A DNA stretch of 64,000 bases, taken from assembly GCA_017475265.1 (NCBI GenBank), contig JAFVFY010000051.1, positions 1-64,000 on the forward strand, given 5' to 3'. Of the stretch, positions 45,226 to 54,164 are shown one piece after another. The notes below the pieces were generated by a model. The model was not told the origin of the DNA and made no database searches. It saw only the letters and a list, made by a program, of their open reading frames with translations. Each line of letters starts with the position of its first letter. Within the stretch, counting starts at the first letter, position 1. Both the position numbers and the translations under genes were made by a program. The DNA comes from Prevotella sp. Its GTDB lineage: Bacteria > Bacteroidota > Bacteroidia > Bacteroidales > Bacteroidaceae.

Positions 45226-46626
45226 TTACTCGTCAAGCATGAACAACGGGTCTTCAGGCATGACCATTACGGGCTCGGTCTGCCAGGCTTGCATCACCTT
45301 TGCCGGAACGTAGTCGACGGGCACGACGAGACGGAACATGTACTCACGGAACCAGCGGTCAGTCATAATCAGACACCCCTGCTGACCCCACGAGGCTCCC
45401 CAAGAGTTCTCCACCTTCCACTTCGTGGCCTTTCCCTTCTTGTCGAGGTCAACGGCGCAAAGCGTCATGGCGTGAGTAGAGCCACTATCGAAGGTCGAGA
45501 TACGCTCAGCCTTGTCCATGCCGAAGGTTGTTCCGAAGAGTGAGCCATAGTCGAAGTTCTCCGTGTCGGCATAGCCACGCTTGCGGTCGAGCATCTTTCC
45601 CACGTCGTAAGAGCTGTAGAGCTTGTGGCCGGCACGTAGCGTTGCAATGGCCATCTCCTCGATGTCGTCCATAGGCAGGTTCACGTACTTCCAGTTGTGG
45701 CCGTCGTAGGTGTGGCGGTCAAGTTCCACCTCGAAGGTCTTGTAGTAAGGGCGGCGCGGGTCGTTCATCACCATGATGAACGTGCCGTTGAGCTTATCGC
45801 CCACCACCTTCTTGTAGAACTTCTGAGGCGTATATTCCTCAGCCTCACCTACGGCGTTCCCCTTCTTCGAGCGGAAGGTGTAGGTGAACTTATGCGGCGG
45901 CTCGCCGATGGTATACTGCAGCATGTGGTAAATCTGGCAGAGCATGCGCGTCTTGGCCTTCTCAATGCTGCCCTCCTTCTTGCCCTTCTGCACCATCTCG
46001 CGAAGCTGAAGTCCGTACTCACGAAGCTTTGAAGCGATGAGTTGACGAGCCTTCGACGTATTGTCGGAGGCGAACGACTCAGGCATAGCCTCACGGGGCA
46101 CCAGACCATACTTGTCGGCCAGGTCGGCAACGCCACAGAACGTTCCACCATCGCTAATCGGATAGTGGAAGAAGAACTGAACACGCTGGTCATCGATGGG
46201 CTTCATGCCGTTGTCTATGCAGCCCTGGAGCATGAGGTTGGCCTTCTCCAGCTGGTCGTAGAAGAAGAGGTAGGCCTGCGAGAACTCCACCTCCACCGAA
46301 TCGGTCTTGAGCAGGTAGTCGCCACGCAGCACGTTCATGCCCGAGAACATCCAGCAGCGGCCAGATTGTTGCTGGTCGGTAATACTCTGCTTCTTCGTCT
46401 CGATGCTGAAGTGCGTATCGATTGCACCGGCGTTCTCGTGGTTCACGGCCACGTTGTCGATGGCGTTGGCGGCGATAGCGTTCATCAGGGCCTTGTCGGC
46501 GGGTGTGAGCTGCTGCTCCTTCTCTATCTCGCGGAGCATCTTGTCAGAGATACCGCCTTCACGTGTCTGTGCCTGGGACGCAAATATAGGTAGACACAAA
46601 CCAATATACAATAATATATATTTCAT
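45226..46626 (-). CDS. Exported C1-family peptidase (aminopeptidase C / bleomycin hydrolase type)
   Basis: 466 residues from ATG 46626, chosen for its signal peptide (KYILLYIGLCLPIFASQA); an upstream ATG at 46668 would add 14 non-signal residues. The papain-type catalytic residues are Cys91 (QQSGRCWMFSG), His385 (GSTHAMTL) and Asn407 (VENSWGASWG). Length and motif spacing fit the PepC/bleomycin hydrolase group, whose members trim peptides from the N-terminus; an exported version is usual in Bacteroidales. It begins just after a 22-24 bp repeat array. Confidence 0.93.
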   Translation of the reverse strand: MKYILLYIGLCLPIFASQAQTREGGISDKMLREIEKEQQLTPADKALMNAIAANAIDNVAVNHENAGAIDTHFSIETKKQSITDQQQSGRCWMFSGMNVLRGDYLLKTDSVEVEFSQAYLFFYDQLEKANLMLQGCIDNGMKPIDDQRVQFFFHYPISDGGTFCGVADLADKYGLVPREAMPESFASDNTSKARQLIASKLREYGLQLREMVQKGKKEGSIEKAKTRMLCQIYHMLQYTIGEPPHKFTYTFRSKKGNAVGEAEEYTPQKFYKKVVGDKLNGTFIMVMNDPRRPYYKTFEVELDRHTYDGHNWKYVNLPMDDIEEMAIATLRAGHKLYSSYDVGKMLDRKRGYADTENFDYGSLFGTTFGMDKAERISTFDSGSTHAMTLCAVDLDKKGKATKWKVENSWGASWGQQGCLIMTDRWFREYMFRLVVPVDYVPAKVMQAWQTEPVMVMPEDPLFMLDE

Positions 46627-46647
46627 TATTTTCTTACACTTTACACT

Positions 46648-46792
46648 AATTGAGATAAATACTTTCACAAATTAGGATAAATATTGGCACTAATTTGGAT
46701 AAATACTTTTCATAATTTGTGAGATAGATTTATCACAATTAGTGTGAAAGTATTTATCCCAATTAGTGTGAAGACATTCATCCTAATTAGTA
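46648..46792. repeat. 22-24 bp array (family H-like) between the zinc-ribbon and C1 peptidase genes
   Basis: GATAAAT cores at 46654, 46676 and 46698 are 22 bp apart. AGTGTG/AGTATT cores at 46741, 46765 and 46789 are 24 bp apart and in the opposite orientation (ATTAGTGTGAA against TTCACAAATTAGG). The two halves are therefore inverted relative to each other. Confidence 0.78.
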
Positions 46793-46793
46793 T

Positions 46794-47654
46794 TTAGTCC
46801 ATGTCGTTAGCGTCAGTGGCTTTCTTCGAGGAAGCAGTCTTACGGGCAGTAGCAGTACGCTTGCGGGCGGCCTTCTTATCATCGACAACTACTGGTTTTT
46901 CAATCTTCACGCCAGCCAGTTCGGGGTCGATGAGGATGCGTCCGCAATACTCGCAGACGATGATTTTCTTGTGCATCTTGATGTCGAGCTGACGCTGGGG
47001 CGGAATCTTGTTGAAGCAGCCGCCACAGGCATCACGCTGCACGTAAACGATACCCAGACCGTTGCGGGCATTCTTACGGATGCGCTTGAACGAGGTGAGC
47101 AGGCGCGGCTCAATCTTCGACTCATAGTCGTGGGCCTTGTCCCTGAGGCGCTCCTCCTCGGTACGAGTCTCCTCGATGATCTCGTCGAGCTCGCCGCGCT
47201 TCAGCTCCAGGTCGCCGGCCTTCTCATCATACTGCTCTTTGGTCTGAGCCAGCTCCTCCTGCTTCTCAGCAATGCGGGCCTCGGCCTCCTTAATCTTTTT
47301 GTTGCACAATTCAATCTCCAGCGTCTGGAACTCAATCTCCTTGTAGAGCGTGTCATACTCACGGTTGTTGCGAACGATGTCGAGCTGGCTCTTGTAGCGG
47401 TCCACGTTGGCCTGGGCTTCGATGATTTCGCCCTTCTTCTGCGAAATAGCGCGCTCGAACTCGCCAATCTCGTTCTGTATGCGCTCAATACGTGTGGTGA
47501 GACCTTCAATCTCAGCCTCCAGGTCTTCCACCTCGAGGGGCAGTTCACCACGCAATGCTTTCTTCTCGTCGATGGCCGACAGGGCCGTCTGCAACTGGTA
47601 GAGGGTTTTCAGGCGCTCTTCTACCGTCAAATCTGTAGGATCTTTCTTTGCCAT
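46794..47654 (-). CDS. Coiled-coil protein with C4 zinc ribbon
   Basis: 286 residues. A long coiled coil (about 40-185, many Glu, Lys and Leu heptads) is followed by a C-terminal zinc ribbon (ACGGCFNKIPPQRQLDIKMH then IIVCEYCGRIL) and a basic tail. This matches the CT398/DUF164-type family, which is linked to Nif3 proteins in most bacteria. Here too it follows the Nif3 gene, with a family B element between them. Confidence 0.9.
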   Translation of the reverse strand: MAKKDPTDLTVEERLKTLYQLQTALSAIDEKKALRGELPLEVEDLEAEIEGLTTRIERIQNEIGEFERAISQKKGEIIEAQANVDRYKSQLDIVRNNREYDTLYKEIEFQTLEIELCNKKIKEAEARIAEKQEELAQTKEQYDEKAGDLELKRGELDEIIEETRTEEERLRDKAHDYESKIEPRLLTSFKRIRKNARNGLGIVYVQRDACGGCFNKIPPQRQLDIKMHKKIIVCEYCGRILIDPELAGVKIEKPVVVDDKKAARKRTATARKTASSKKATDANDMD

Positions 47655-47661
47655 TTTATTT

Positions 47662-47792
47662 GCCCCCTAAGTTAGGGGGATGGGGGTCTGAACAAGCGTT
47701 TATGCAAACCCGTTTAAGATGATGATTACTATGTTTATAGGGATTGGAAGCCTGCGCTTGTTCAGACCCCCAACCCCCTAACTTAGGGGAGC
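47662..47792. repeat. Complete family B palindromic element between nif3 and the zinc-ribbon gene
   Basis: Arms of about 37 bp at 47662-47698 and 47755-47792 are inverted copies (CCCCCTAAGTTAGGGGG, then GGGGGTCTGAACAAGCG) and match the 33188 element. The centre of about 56 bp is unrelated to it. It touches the last base of the nif3 stop codon. Confidence 0.88.
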
Positions 47793-48577
47793 TAAATATA
47801 CACTATTGGATTAGTCTTTGTCTCAGCTATACAGCACTTCACACCTGGGCACTCACGCTCTATGATGTCACGGAACACCTCGGACGTGAACTGCTCGCTC
47901 TGGTAGTGGCCGATGACGCAAATCTGTATCTCCTGCTCATGGCCGAAGAAGACATGATAGTGCATCTCACCCGTGAGGAAGGCGTCGGCACCCTGGGCAA
48001 TGGCCTCGTCGAGCAGGAAGTCACCGGCTCCTCCACAGATGGCCACCTTACGGACAGGACGTTGCAGCACCTCGTTACACTGGGCACACTCCACGCCGAA
48101 GGTCTGCTTCACCTGTTCGATGAACTTCAGAGCCTCCTTGGGCTGACGCAACAGTCCCGTAACCCCGCTGCCACAACTGATGTCGCCCACCGTCTTACGG
48201 GCGAAGAAGTCCACGTCAGTAAGACCCAGCTTCTCGGCAATCTTCCAGTTCACACCATCGCGGGCATTATCCATGTTGGTGTGCATGGAGACGATGGCGA
48301 TGTCCTGCTTGATGGCCATTCTCACCACTCGCTGCACATCGTTCTGGTCGGCCACCTGCTTCAGCCCACGAAAGAGCAGAGGGTGATGGCTCACCACAAG
48401 ATTGCAGCCGCGACGGACGGCCTCCTCGATAACATCGGGGGTGACGTCCAGACACAATAATGCCCCTGAAACCTCCGCCTCTGTCAATCCAATCTGCAGG
48501 CCAGCATTGTCCCAGCTTTCCTGCAGCGGCAGGGGCGCGAATTGTTCAAGGGCGTCGAGCACTTGCTGTATTTTCAC
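47792..48577 (-). CDS. Nif3-like dinuclear metal-binding protein
   Basis: 261 residues. NIF3/YbgI-family hexamer that binds two metals; the role is uncertain (GTP cyclohydrolase 1 type 2 is a common label). Metal ligands are in VVSHHPLLF, SMHTNMDNARDGVN and the C-terminal GHYQSEQFT. It is preceded by a TACCTTTGC box at 48621-48629 and forms an operon with the zinc-ribbon gene. Confidence 0.92.
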   Translation of the reverse strand: MKIQQVLDALEQFAPLPLQESWDNAGLQIGLTEAEVSGALLCLDVTPDVIEEAVRRGCNLVVSHHPLLFRGLKQVADQNDVQRVVRMAIKQDIAIVSMHTNMDNARDGVNWKIAEKLGLTDVDFFARKTVGDISCGSGVTGLLRQPKEALKFIEQVKQTFGVECAQCNEVLQRPVRKVAICGGAGDFLLDEAIAQGADAFLTGEMHYHVFFGHEQEIQICVIGHYQSEQFTSEVFRDIIERECPGVKCCIAETKTNPIVYI

Positions 48578-48620
48578 GCTTCTTGTCGTATTTGTTTTCC
48601 AGAACTATCGTTCTGAGGCT

Positions 48621-48629
48621 GCAAAGGTA
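48621..48629 (-). promoter_or_regulatory. -7 box TACCTTTGC for the nif3 operon
   Basis: Minus strand, 44 bp before the ATG at 48577. Confidence 0.7.
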
Positions 48630-48716
48630 ACTATTTTTTTGAATACCTGCAAGTTTTTTCCTAACTTTTACAGATTTTACGGATATTTATTTATCTTCAT
48701 GCTGAAATAAATGTCT

Positions 48717-48804
48717 CAAAGAGAAAACGGCTTTCTCTGGTAGAGAAAACGGCTTTCTCTGGTAGAGAAAACGGCTTTCTCTATAAGACAAAACGGCTTT
48801 GTTT
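48717..48804. repeat. 22 bp tandem array of small hairpins (family H), four units
   Basis: Units begin at 48717, 48739, 48761 and 48783, exactly 22 bp apart, with the same core GAGAAAACGGCTTTCTCT as at 17615-17746, 31 kb away. The array lies just 3' of the U32 gene and upstream of the nif3 promoter. Confidence 0.9.
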
Positions 48805-48834
48805 CTGACTAACTGAAACCTAATGTAGACGAGG

Positions 48835-50655
48835 CTATGCATTAATGACCATCATCACACAATTCTTGCAATCGAAGTGCAGGCGGAAACGCCGGCCATT
48901 GGCAAGAGTGAGGAAGAGCGGTTCGTGCCAGTTGGGAGATGTCCCCCCGTGCTTCACACAATGACCGAGGGCAAAACGAAGACAATGCCGGCATTGCATG
49001 AGTACGCTCTCACCCTGTGGCTCCTGAAGTTCAAAGGCGGGTATGGTTTTGACGCCCAGTGCTTCATAGAATTGGCGAGAGAGATGATTGGCAACGTTGA
49101 GCTGAAGGCTGTCCGCTGGGGCAAGAATGGGCTTAATGGGGAGAATGGGGTTGATGGGGTCAGGGAGGGTAGGCTTGTCGAGGCTTTTCCTACGCAACTC
49201 TGACAAGCGGCTGGCGGGAATGAAAAAGTCGAAGTCTTCAGGAAGACGCACCTCGATACATTCGTATGGGGTATTGCCCAGTTTCGACAGTTCACGTACG
49301 ATGTTGTCATGCTGTGGTTTCTGTGCCAGCTGGTGTTCACAGACGATGCTGCCCGACATCTGATGACGTCCATCATCGACGATGAGCTGGTAACCGTCAG
49401 GGGTGACGTCAAGGGTCATCGTGACGGGAATCTTACGCTCGCTGCTCTTTGCCGAGAGCAGACGTTCCATCTGCTGGTCGTTATTACGATAAAGACTCAT
49501 GCCCTTTCGCAAAGATAAGGGTAGTCGTCCCGCCACTACAAGTCGGTTGCCTTCGGCCCTGTTCACTCGGAAACCCTGCAACTGGCGGTCAGCATCGATA
49601 AAGCAAAGTCCGTCGCCGTTAGCAAAAGAGGCAGTCCCCGCAACACGAAGCTCCGAACCTTGGGGACGCAGGTCTTTCACCGTGCCCACAAACTCGCCCA
49701 TTGCTTTCGGAGTGTCAGGAGAATAGATGTCGGGCTGTCGTCCATGAAGGAAATAGGTGGTGTAGCCTCGGTTGAAAGTCTTGCGCAGGTCGGGGGTGAA
49801 GGTATAGCGGCATCGGCCTAGGGAAGCGCGTTCGTACTGCTCAGGATGGCGGTTGATGAATCGGTCGAGCAACTGACTGTAGGCAGCTGTGGTGTTCTTC
49901 ACGTAGGCCATATCCTTCAGCCGACCCTCTATCTTAAACGATGTAGCCCCAGCCTCGATAAGTTCCTCCAGGTGCTGGCTCTGATTGAGGTCTTTAAGCG
50001 ACAGCAGATAACGGTCATGCTGCAACGTGCGCCCGTCGGAGTCCACCAGATTATACTTCATACGGCACAACTGGGCACACTCGCCACGATTAGCCGAACG
50101 GTGGAAGCAATGCTGCGAGGCATAGCAAAGTCCGCTGTAGCTCACGCAAAGGGCGCCATGCACGAACACCTCCAGCTCTACATCAGGCACACGGCGATGA
50201 ATATCTGCAATCTCCTCTACCGACAGTTCCCGGGCAAGCACCACGCGGCTTGCCCCAAGGGAACGAAGCCACTCAACCTTTTCAGCAGTACGGTTATCGG
50301 TCTGCGTCGAGGCATGAAGTTGCAGAGGCAATTGCTCTTCCTTCACAATGAGCGGCACGGCCATGTCCTGAAAGAGCACGGCATCGGCACCCGCCTCGGC
50401 CAGCTGACGCAACAACTGACGGAGTGCAGGAAGCTCGTCATCAAAGATAATGGTGTTGACGGTGACGTATACCCGAGCGTCGTACTGGTGGGCATAGCTG
50501 CACAACTGGGCTATATCCTCGACGCTATTACCCGCTGCTGCCCGTGCTCCAAAACTGGGAGGACCGATATACACGGCATCTGCTCCGTGGTCAATGGCGG
50601 CCATGCCGCAAGCTAGGTCACGGGCAGGGGAGAGCAGTTCCAGTCGTCGTTTCAT
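48835..50655 (-). CDS. U32-family protein with DUF3656 (RlhA-like)
   Basis: 606 residues. Begins [28 protein letters not shown]. The U32 core contains [18 protein letters not shown] and [16 protein letters not shown] (conserved Cys set) and [15 protein letters not shown]. The C-terminal region is DUF3656-like with cysteines in [12 protein letters not shown] and FDCKNC. The architecture is that of E. coli RlhA, which hydroxylates 23S rRNA C2501, so an RNA-modification role is more likely than proteolysis. A repeat-derived loop ([14 protein letters not shown], family G) lies before the last cysteines. Its start overlaps the hisC stop by 4 bp. Confidence 0.88.
   Translation of the reverse strand: MKRRLELLSPARDLACGMAAIDHGADAVYIGPPSFGARAAAGNSVEDIAQLCSYAHQYDARVYVTVNTIIFDDELPALRQLLRQLAEAGADAVLFQDMAVPLIVKEEQLPLQLHASTQTDNRTAEKVEWLRSLGASRVVLARELSVEEIADIHRRVPDVELEVFVHGALCVSYSGLCYASQHCFHRSANRGECAQLCRMKYNLVDSDGRTLQHDRYLLSLKDLNQSQHLEELIEAGATSFKIEGRLKDMAYVKNTTAAYSQLLDRFINRHPEQYERASLGRCRYTFTPDLRKTFNRGYTTYFLHGRQPDIYSPDTPKAMGEFVGTVKDLRPQGSELRVAGTASFANGDGLCFIDADRQLQGFRVNRAEGNRLVVAGRLPLSLRKGMSLYRNNDQQMERLLSAKSSERKIPVTMTLDVTPDGYQLIVDDGRHQMSGSIVCEHQLAQKPQHDNIVRELSKLGNTPYECIEVRLPEDFDFFIPASRLSELRRKSLDKPTLPDPINPILPIKPILAPADSLQLNVANHLSRQFYEALGVKTIPAFELQEPQGESVLMQCRHCLRFALGHCVKHGGTSPNWHEPLFLTLANGRRFRLHFDCKNCVMMVINA
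49117..49170. repeat. Family G repeat (ATTAAGCCCATT type) inside the U32 gene
   Basis: Units of AATGGGCTTAATGGGGAG on the plus strand, translated on the minus strand as [13 protein letters not shown]. The same units form the leuC-leuD gap at 63540-63609. Confidence 0.7.
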
Positions 50656-51689
50656 TTGTATTGCCTCAGCGCACCGAACAATTCGTTGTTCTCACCTCGC
50701 GTGCCGATAGTGATGCGCAGACAGTTCTTGCACAACTTCACACGATTGCGGTTACGCACGATGATGCCCTGCTCCACAAGGTAGTCATAGATGCCCTGGG
50801 CATCGGTGACGCGGGCGAGGAAGAAGTTGGCATCCGTAGGATAGACCTTCTCGCATATAGGCAACTGGGCAAAGGCTTCCACCATGCGGCCACGTTCCTG
50901 AAGAATCATGTTCACCCACCGCTCCACGTCAAAACGGTTGTCGAGCACCTTCATGGCTTGCTGTTGCGTGAGCAGGTTCACGTTGTAGGGATATTTCACC
51001 TTGTTCATCAGGGCGATGATTTCCTTCGAGGCAAAGGCCATGCCCAGACGGATGGCTGCCGATGCCCAAGCCTTGCTCATGGTGTTGAGCACAATGAGGT
51101 TGGGATATTTCAGCAGCTCATAACGCAAGGGACGCTCACGGGAGAAGTCGCTGTAGGCCTCGTCGACGATGACGATACCCTGGAAGCGCGTCAGCACATT
51201 AACAATCTCCTGACGGTCAATGGTATTGCCCGTGGGGTTGTTGGGGCTGCATATCCAGATGATCTTGGTGTTCTCATCGCAGGCAGCCAACAGCTTGTCG
51301 GCCTTTATCTGGAACTGCTCGTCGAGCAGCACGGGACGATACTCAACATCGTTGATGTCGGCACATACACAATACATGCCGTAGGTAGGCTCTATGGCCA
51401 CCACATTGTCGATGCCCGGACGGCAGAAGATGCGGTAAGGCAGGTCGATGGCCTCGTCGCTACCGTTGCCCAGGAAGGTGTAGTCGGCGGGGATGCCCTT
51501 CACTGCCTCAATCTTCTTCTTCAGTTCTGCCTGAAGAGGGTCGGGATAGCGGTTCAGCGGGTTTCCGTAGGGATTCTCGTTAGCATCGAGAAACACATGA
51601 GCCGTGTGACCGGAATACTCGTTGCGGGCACTACTATAGGGAGCAAGGCTCCAGATGTTGGGGCGGGTGAGGTCTTTGAGGGGCTTCAT
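50652..51689 (-). CDS. hisC: Histidinol-phosphate aminotransferase
   Basis: 345 residues. PLP enzyme of histidine synthesis. Begins with the Bacteroidales-type [21 protein letters not shown]. Conserved are [58 protein letters not shown] and [17 protein letters not shown] with the PLP lysine. Third gene of hisG-hisD-hisC; a family C repeat lies between hisD and this gene. Confidence 0.96.
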   Translation of the reverse strand: MKPLKDLTRPNIWSLAPYSSARNEYSGHTAHVFLDANENPYGNPLNRYPDPLQAELKKKIEAVKGIPADYTFLGNGSDEAIDLPYRIFCRPGIDNVVAIEPTYGMYCVCADINDVEYRPVLLDEQFQIKADKLLAACDENTKIIWICSPNNPTGNTIDRQEIVNVLTRFQGIVIVDEAYSDFSRERPLRYELLKYPNLIVLNTMSKAWASAAIRLGMAFASKEIIALMNKVKYPYNVNLLTQQQAMKVLDNRFDVERWVNMILQERGRMVEAFAQLPICEKVYPTDANFFLARVTDAQGIYDYLVEQGIIVRNRNRVKLCKNCLRITIGTRGENNELFGALRQYK

Positions 51690-51696
51690 TGATTGC

Positions 51697-51734
51697 GATT
51701 TGAGGTTTGAGGTTTGAGATTTGAGGTTTGAGGT
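51697..51734. repeat. Family C repeat between hisD and hisC
   Basis: Five units of TTTGAGG/TTTGAGA type on the plus strand (CCTCAAA on the coding strand) fill the 45 bp gap. Confidence 0.78.
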
Positions 51735-53039
51735 TCACGAAGATTGGAGGGACCTTATTCTAAGAGTCATCGCGTTCTTATGGGCTTGCAACTGTTCCGC
51801 CTCAGCCATCTGCTCCACGGCAGGACCAATGTTCAATACCCCCTCTTCGGTAAGTGCCTGGAAAGTGACCTTGCGGCAGTAACTATCAAGGTTCACGCCG
51901 CTGTAGGCCGTGGCATATCCATGGGTTGGAAGTGTGTGATTAGTACCGCTGGCATAGTCTCCGGCACTCTCGCAAGCATACTTTCCTAGGAACACACTTC
52001 CGGCATTGACCACCTTACCGGCCAGCATGAGCCAGTCGTCAGTACCAATAATCAGGTGTTCAGGAGCGTAGAGATTCGAGAGTTCCATAGCCTCTTCCTT
52101 GTCGTGTACAAGCACGAGACGGCTATTCTCAAGTGCCTGAGCAGCAATATCTTTACGTGGAAGTGCTTCAAGTTGACATTTCACCTCTTCCTGGACCTTG
52201 TTCAGCATATCCTCGCAGGTGGTGATAAGCAACACTTGCGAGTCAACGCCATGCTCGGCCTGTGACAACAAGTCGGCGGCAACAAAGGAGGGGACGGAAG
52301 TAGCGTCGGCCACTACACAAACCTCACTAGGCCCGGCGGGCATGTCGATGGCCACATCGCCTAATGACACCTGTTGCTTGGCAGCCATGACATACTGATT
52401 GCCAGGGCCGAAGATCTTGTAAACCTTGGGAACACTCTCCGTGCCGTAAGCCATTGCACCGATGGCCTGAACACCTCCCACTTTGAAAATCTTGCTCACT
52501 CCCGCAATACGTGCAGCAACAAGAATGGCGGGATGAATGGATAGCTTTGTCTTTTCATCCCGATAGGTTGGCGGTGTACAAAGAACTATTTCACGACATC
52601 CTGCAATCTGTGCCGGAGTGGCAAGCATCAGCACCGTTGAAAAGAGTGGTGCCGTACCACCAGGGATATAAAGACCCACTTTCTCAATGGGCAGGCTGCG
52701 CTGCGAGCAAACAACGCCCAGCGTGGTCTGCACCTTGATAGGATTAAAGAACTGTGCCTCGTGAAATGTTCGTATATTACTGTATGCCAGTATTATGGAA
52801 TCCTTTAGTTTGGGTGACACAAGAGCCTCTGCCTCGGCCATCTCCTCCTCGGTAACTACCAACGAGTCAAGCTTTACATGGTCGAAACGCTCCTCATATT
52901 CCTTCACAGCCTCGTCGCCACGTTGCTGAACATCGGCAAGCACGTTACAGACGGTTGCCTGCAGCTGGGCATTGTCAAGATGTGGACGACGGACAATCTC
53001 TGCCCATTGTTCCTTTCCGGGATATTTGTATACTTTCAT
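51735..53039 (-). CDS. hisD: Histidinol dehydrogenase
   Basis: 434 residues. Zinc enzyme that oxidises L-histidinol to histidine with NAD. Conserved blocks are VGLYIPGGTAPLFSTVLMLATPAQIAGC, KVGGVQAIGAMAYGTESVP, GPGNQYVMAAKQQV, DMPAGPSEVCVVAD, LLSQAEHGVDSQ and NHTLPTHGYATAYSGV with zinc ligands. It begins one base after the hisG stop. Confidence 0.97.
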   Translation of the reverse strand: MKVYKYPGKEQWAEIVRRPHLDNAQLQATVCNVLADVQQRGDEAVKEYEERFDHVKLDSLVVTEEEMAEAEALVSPKLKDSIILAYSNIRTFHEAQFFNPIKVQTTLGVVCSQRSLPIEKVGLYIPGGTAPLFSTVLMLATPAQIAGCREIVLCTPPTYRDEKTKLSIHPAILVAARIAGVSKIFKVGGVQAIGAMAYGTESVPKVYKIFGPGNQYVMAAKQQVSLGDVAIDMPAGPSEVCVVADATSVPSFVAADLLSQAEHGVDSQVLLITTCEDMLNKVQEEVKCQLEALPRKDIAAQALENSRLVLVHDKEEAMELSNLYAPEHLIIGTDDWLMLAGKVVNAGSVFLGKYACESAGDYASGTNHTLPTHGYATAYSGVNLDSYCRKVTFQALTEEGVLNIGPAVEQMAEAEQLQAHKNAMTLRIRSLQSS

Positions 53040-53040
53040 C

Positions 53041-53892
53041 TCAGAGAATCATTTTTTCTATCGGTGTAACGAGGATGCCCTGTGCACCAAGTTCCTTCAA
53101 TTGGCCAATAATCTCCCAGAACCTTTTCTCCTCAAGGACTGTGTGCACAGAGCACCACTCAGAGTCAGCCAAAGGAATAATGGTAGGACTCTTCAATCCA
53201 GGGAGCACGCTGATAATCTCCTCCAGCCGGGCCTTCGGAGCGTTCATGCGAACATATTTCTTATCCTCTGCCTGGCGAACAGCCTCAAAGCGGAAGAGCA
53301 TCTGGCTAAGGATGTCGCGCTTCTCCTGCTCCATCTTCGGATAGCCAATCAACAGGGCCTCGCTCTGCATGACCGTCTCTACCTCGCGCAGATTATTGCT
53401 TACAAGTGTGGAACCACTACTTACAATATCGAAGATGGCATCGGCCAAGCCTATGCCCGGACTAATCTCCACACTACCCGTAATGACATGCACGTCGGCC
53501 TGTATGTTCTTCTCGCGGAGGAAGTTACGCAGGATAACGGGATAGCTCGTGGCGATGGTCTTTCCATTGAACCACTGCAATCCCTGATAATCGGTCTCCT
53601 TAGGAATGGCCAGCGACAGGCGACACTTGCTAAAGCCGAGACGGGAGACAATATCTGCCTCGGCACCACGCTCCACATATTCATTCTCGCCCACCACGCC
53701 GATGTCGGCAACACCTGAAGCAACGCTCTGAGGAATATCATCATCGCGCAGGTAAAGCACCTCCAGAGGGAAGTTGTGTGCAGCTACTAGCAGCGTGCGC
53801 TTCGTAGCACTTACCTTGATATCGGCCTCCGTGAGCAGCTGCATGGTATCGTCATAGAGACGACCTTTCGATTGTACGGCAATTCTTAACAT
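53041..53892 (-). CDS. hisG: ATP phosphoribosyltransferase, long form
   Basis: 283 residues. First enzyme of histidine synthesis. It has LRIAVQSKGRLYDDTMQLL, the catalytic-domain block ISPGIGLADAIFDIVSSGSTL (phosphate loop), and a C-terminal HisG_C regulatory domain (KSPTIIPLADSEWCSVHTVL) for histidine feedback, which marks the long form not needing HisZ. It opens the his operon behind a TAATTTTGC box. Confidence 0.96.
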   Translation of the reverse strand: MLRIAVQSKGRLYDDTMQLLTEADIKVSATKRTLLVAAHNFPLEVLYLRDDDIPQSVASGVADIGVVGENEYVERGAEADIVSRLGFSKCRLSLAIPKETDYQGLQWFNGKTIATSYPVILRNFLREKNIQADVHVITGSVEISPGIGLADAIFDIVSSGSTLVSNNLREVETVMQSEALLIGYPKMEQEKRDILSQMLFRFEAVRQAEDKKYVRMNAPKARLEEIISVLPGLKSPTIIPLADSEWCSVHTVLEEKRFWEIIGQLKELGAQGILVTPIEKMIL

Positions 53893-53931
53893 CTCAATTA
53901 TTTCGATTTATGATTTGGGGTGCAAAATTAC

Positions 53932-53940
53932 GCATATTTT
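53932..53940 (-). promoter_or_regulatory. -7 box TAATTTTGC for the his operon
   Basis: Minus strand, 40 bp before the hisG ATG at 53892. No leader peptide rich in His was seen between them. Confidence 0.65.
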
Positions 53941-54059
53941 CCCTAATAGCCAAATAAATAAGAATTATTTACATTTGACAAATGACGTTCTTAACCACTT
54001 TTGACCACATATTGCCAAATTTTATATCATATTTTTTTGGTCATATCGGAAAAAAATAT

Positions 54060-54068
54060 TACCTTTGC
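54060..54068 (+). promoter_or_regulatory. -7 box TACCTTTGC for the BspA-like gene
   Basis: About 97 bp before the chosen ATG at 54165. Confidence 0.68.
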
Positions 54069-54164
54069 GGCCGCAAAACCTTTAAAACCTTATAATCTGC
54101 CCAAAGGCAAGTATCAATAACATTTAAAACATACGCTTTGAACCTTGATATCTGTAATGACAGT

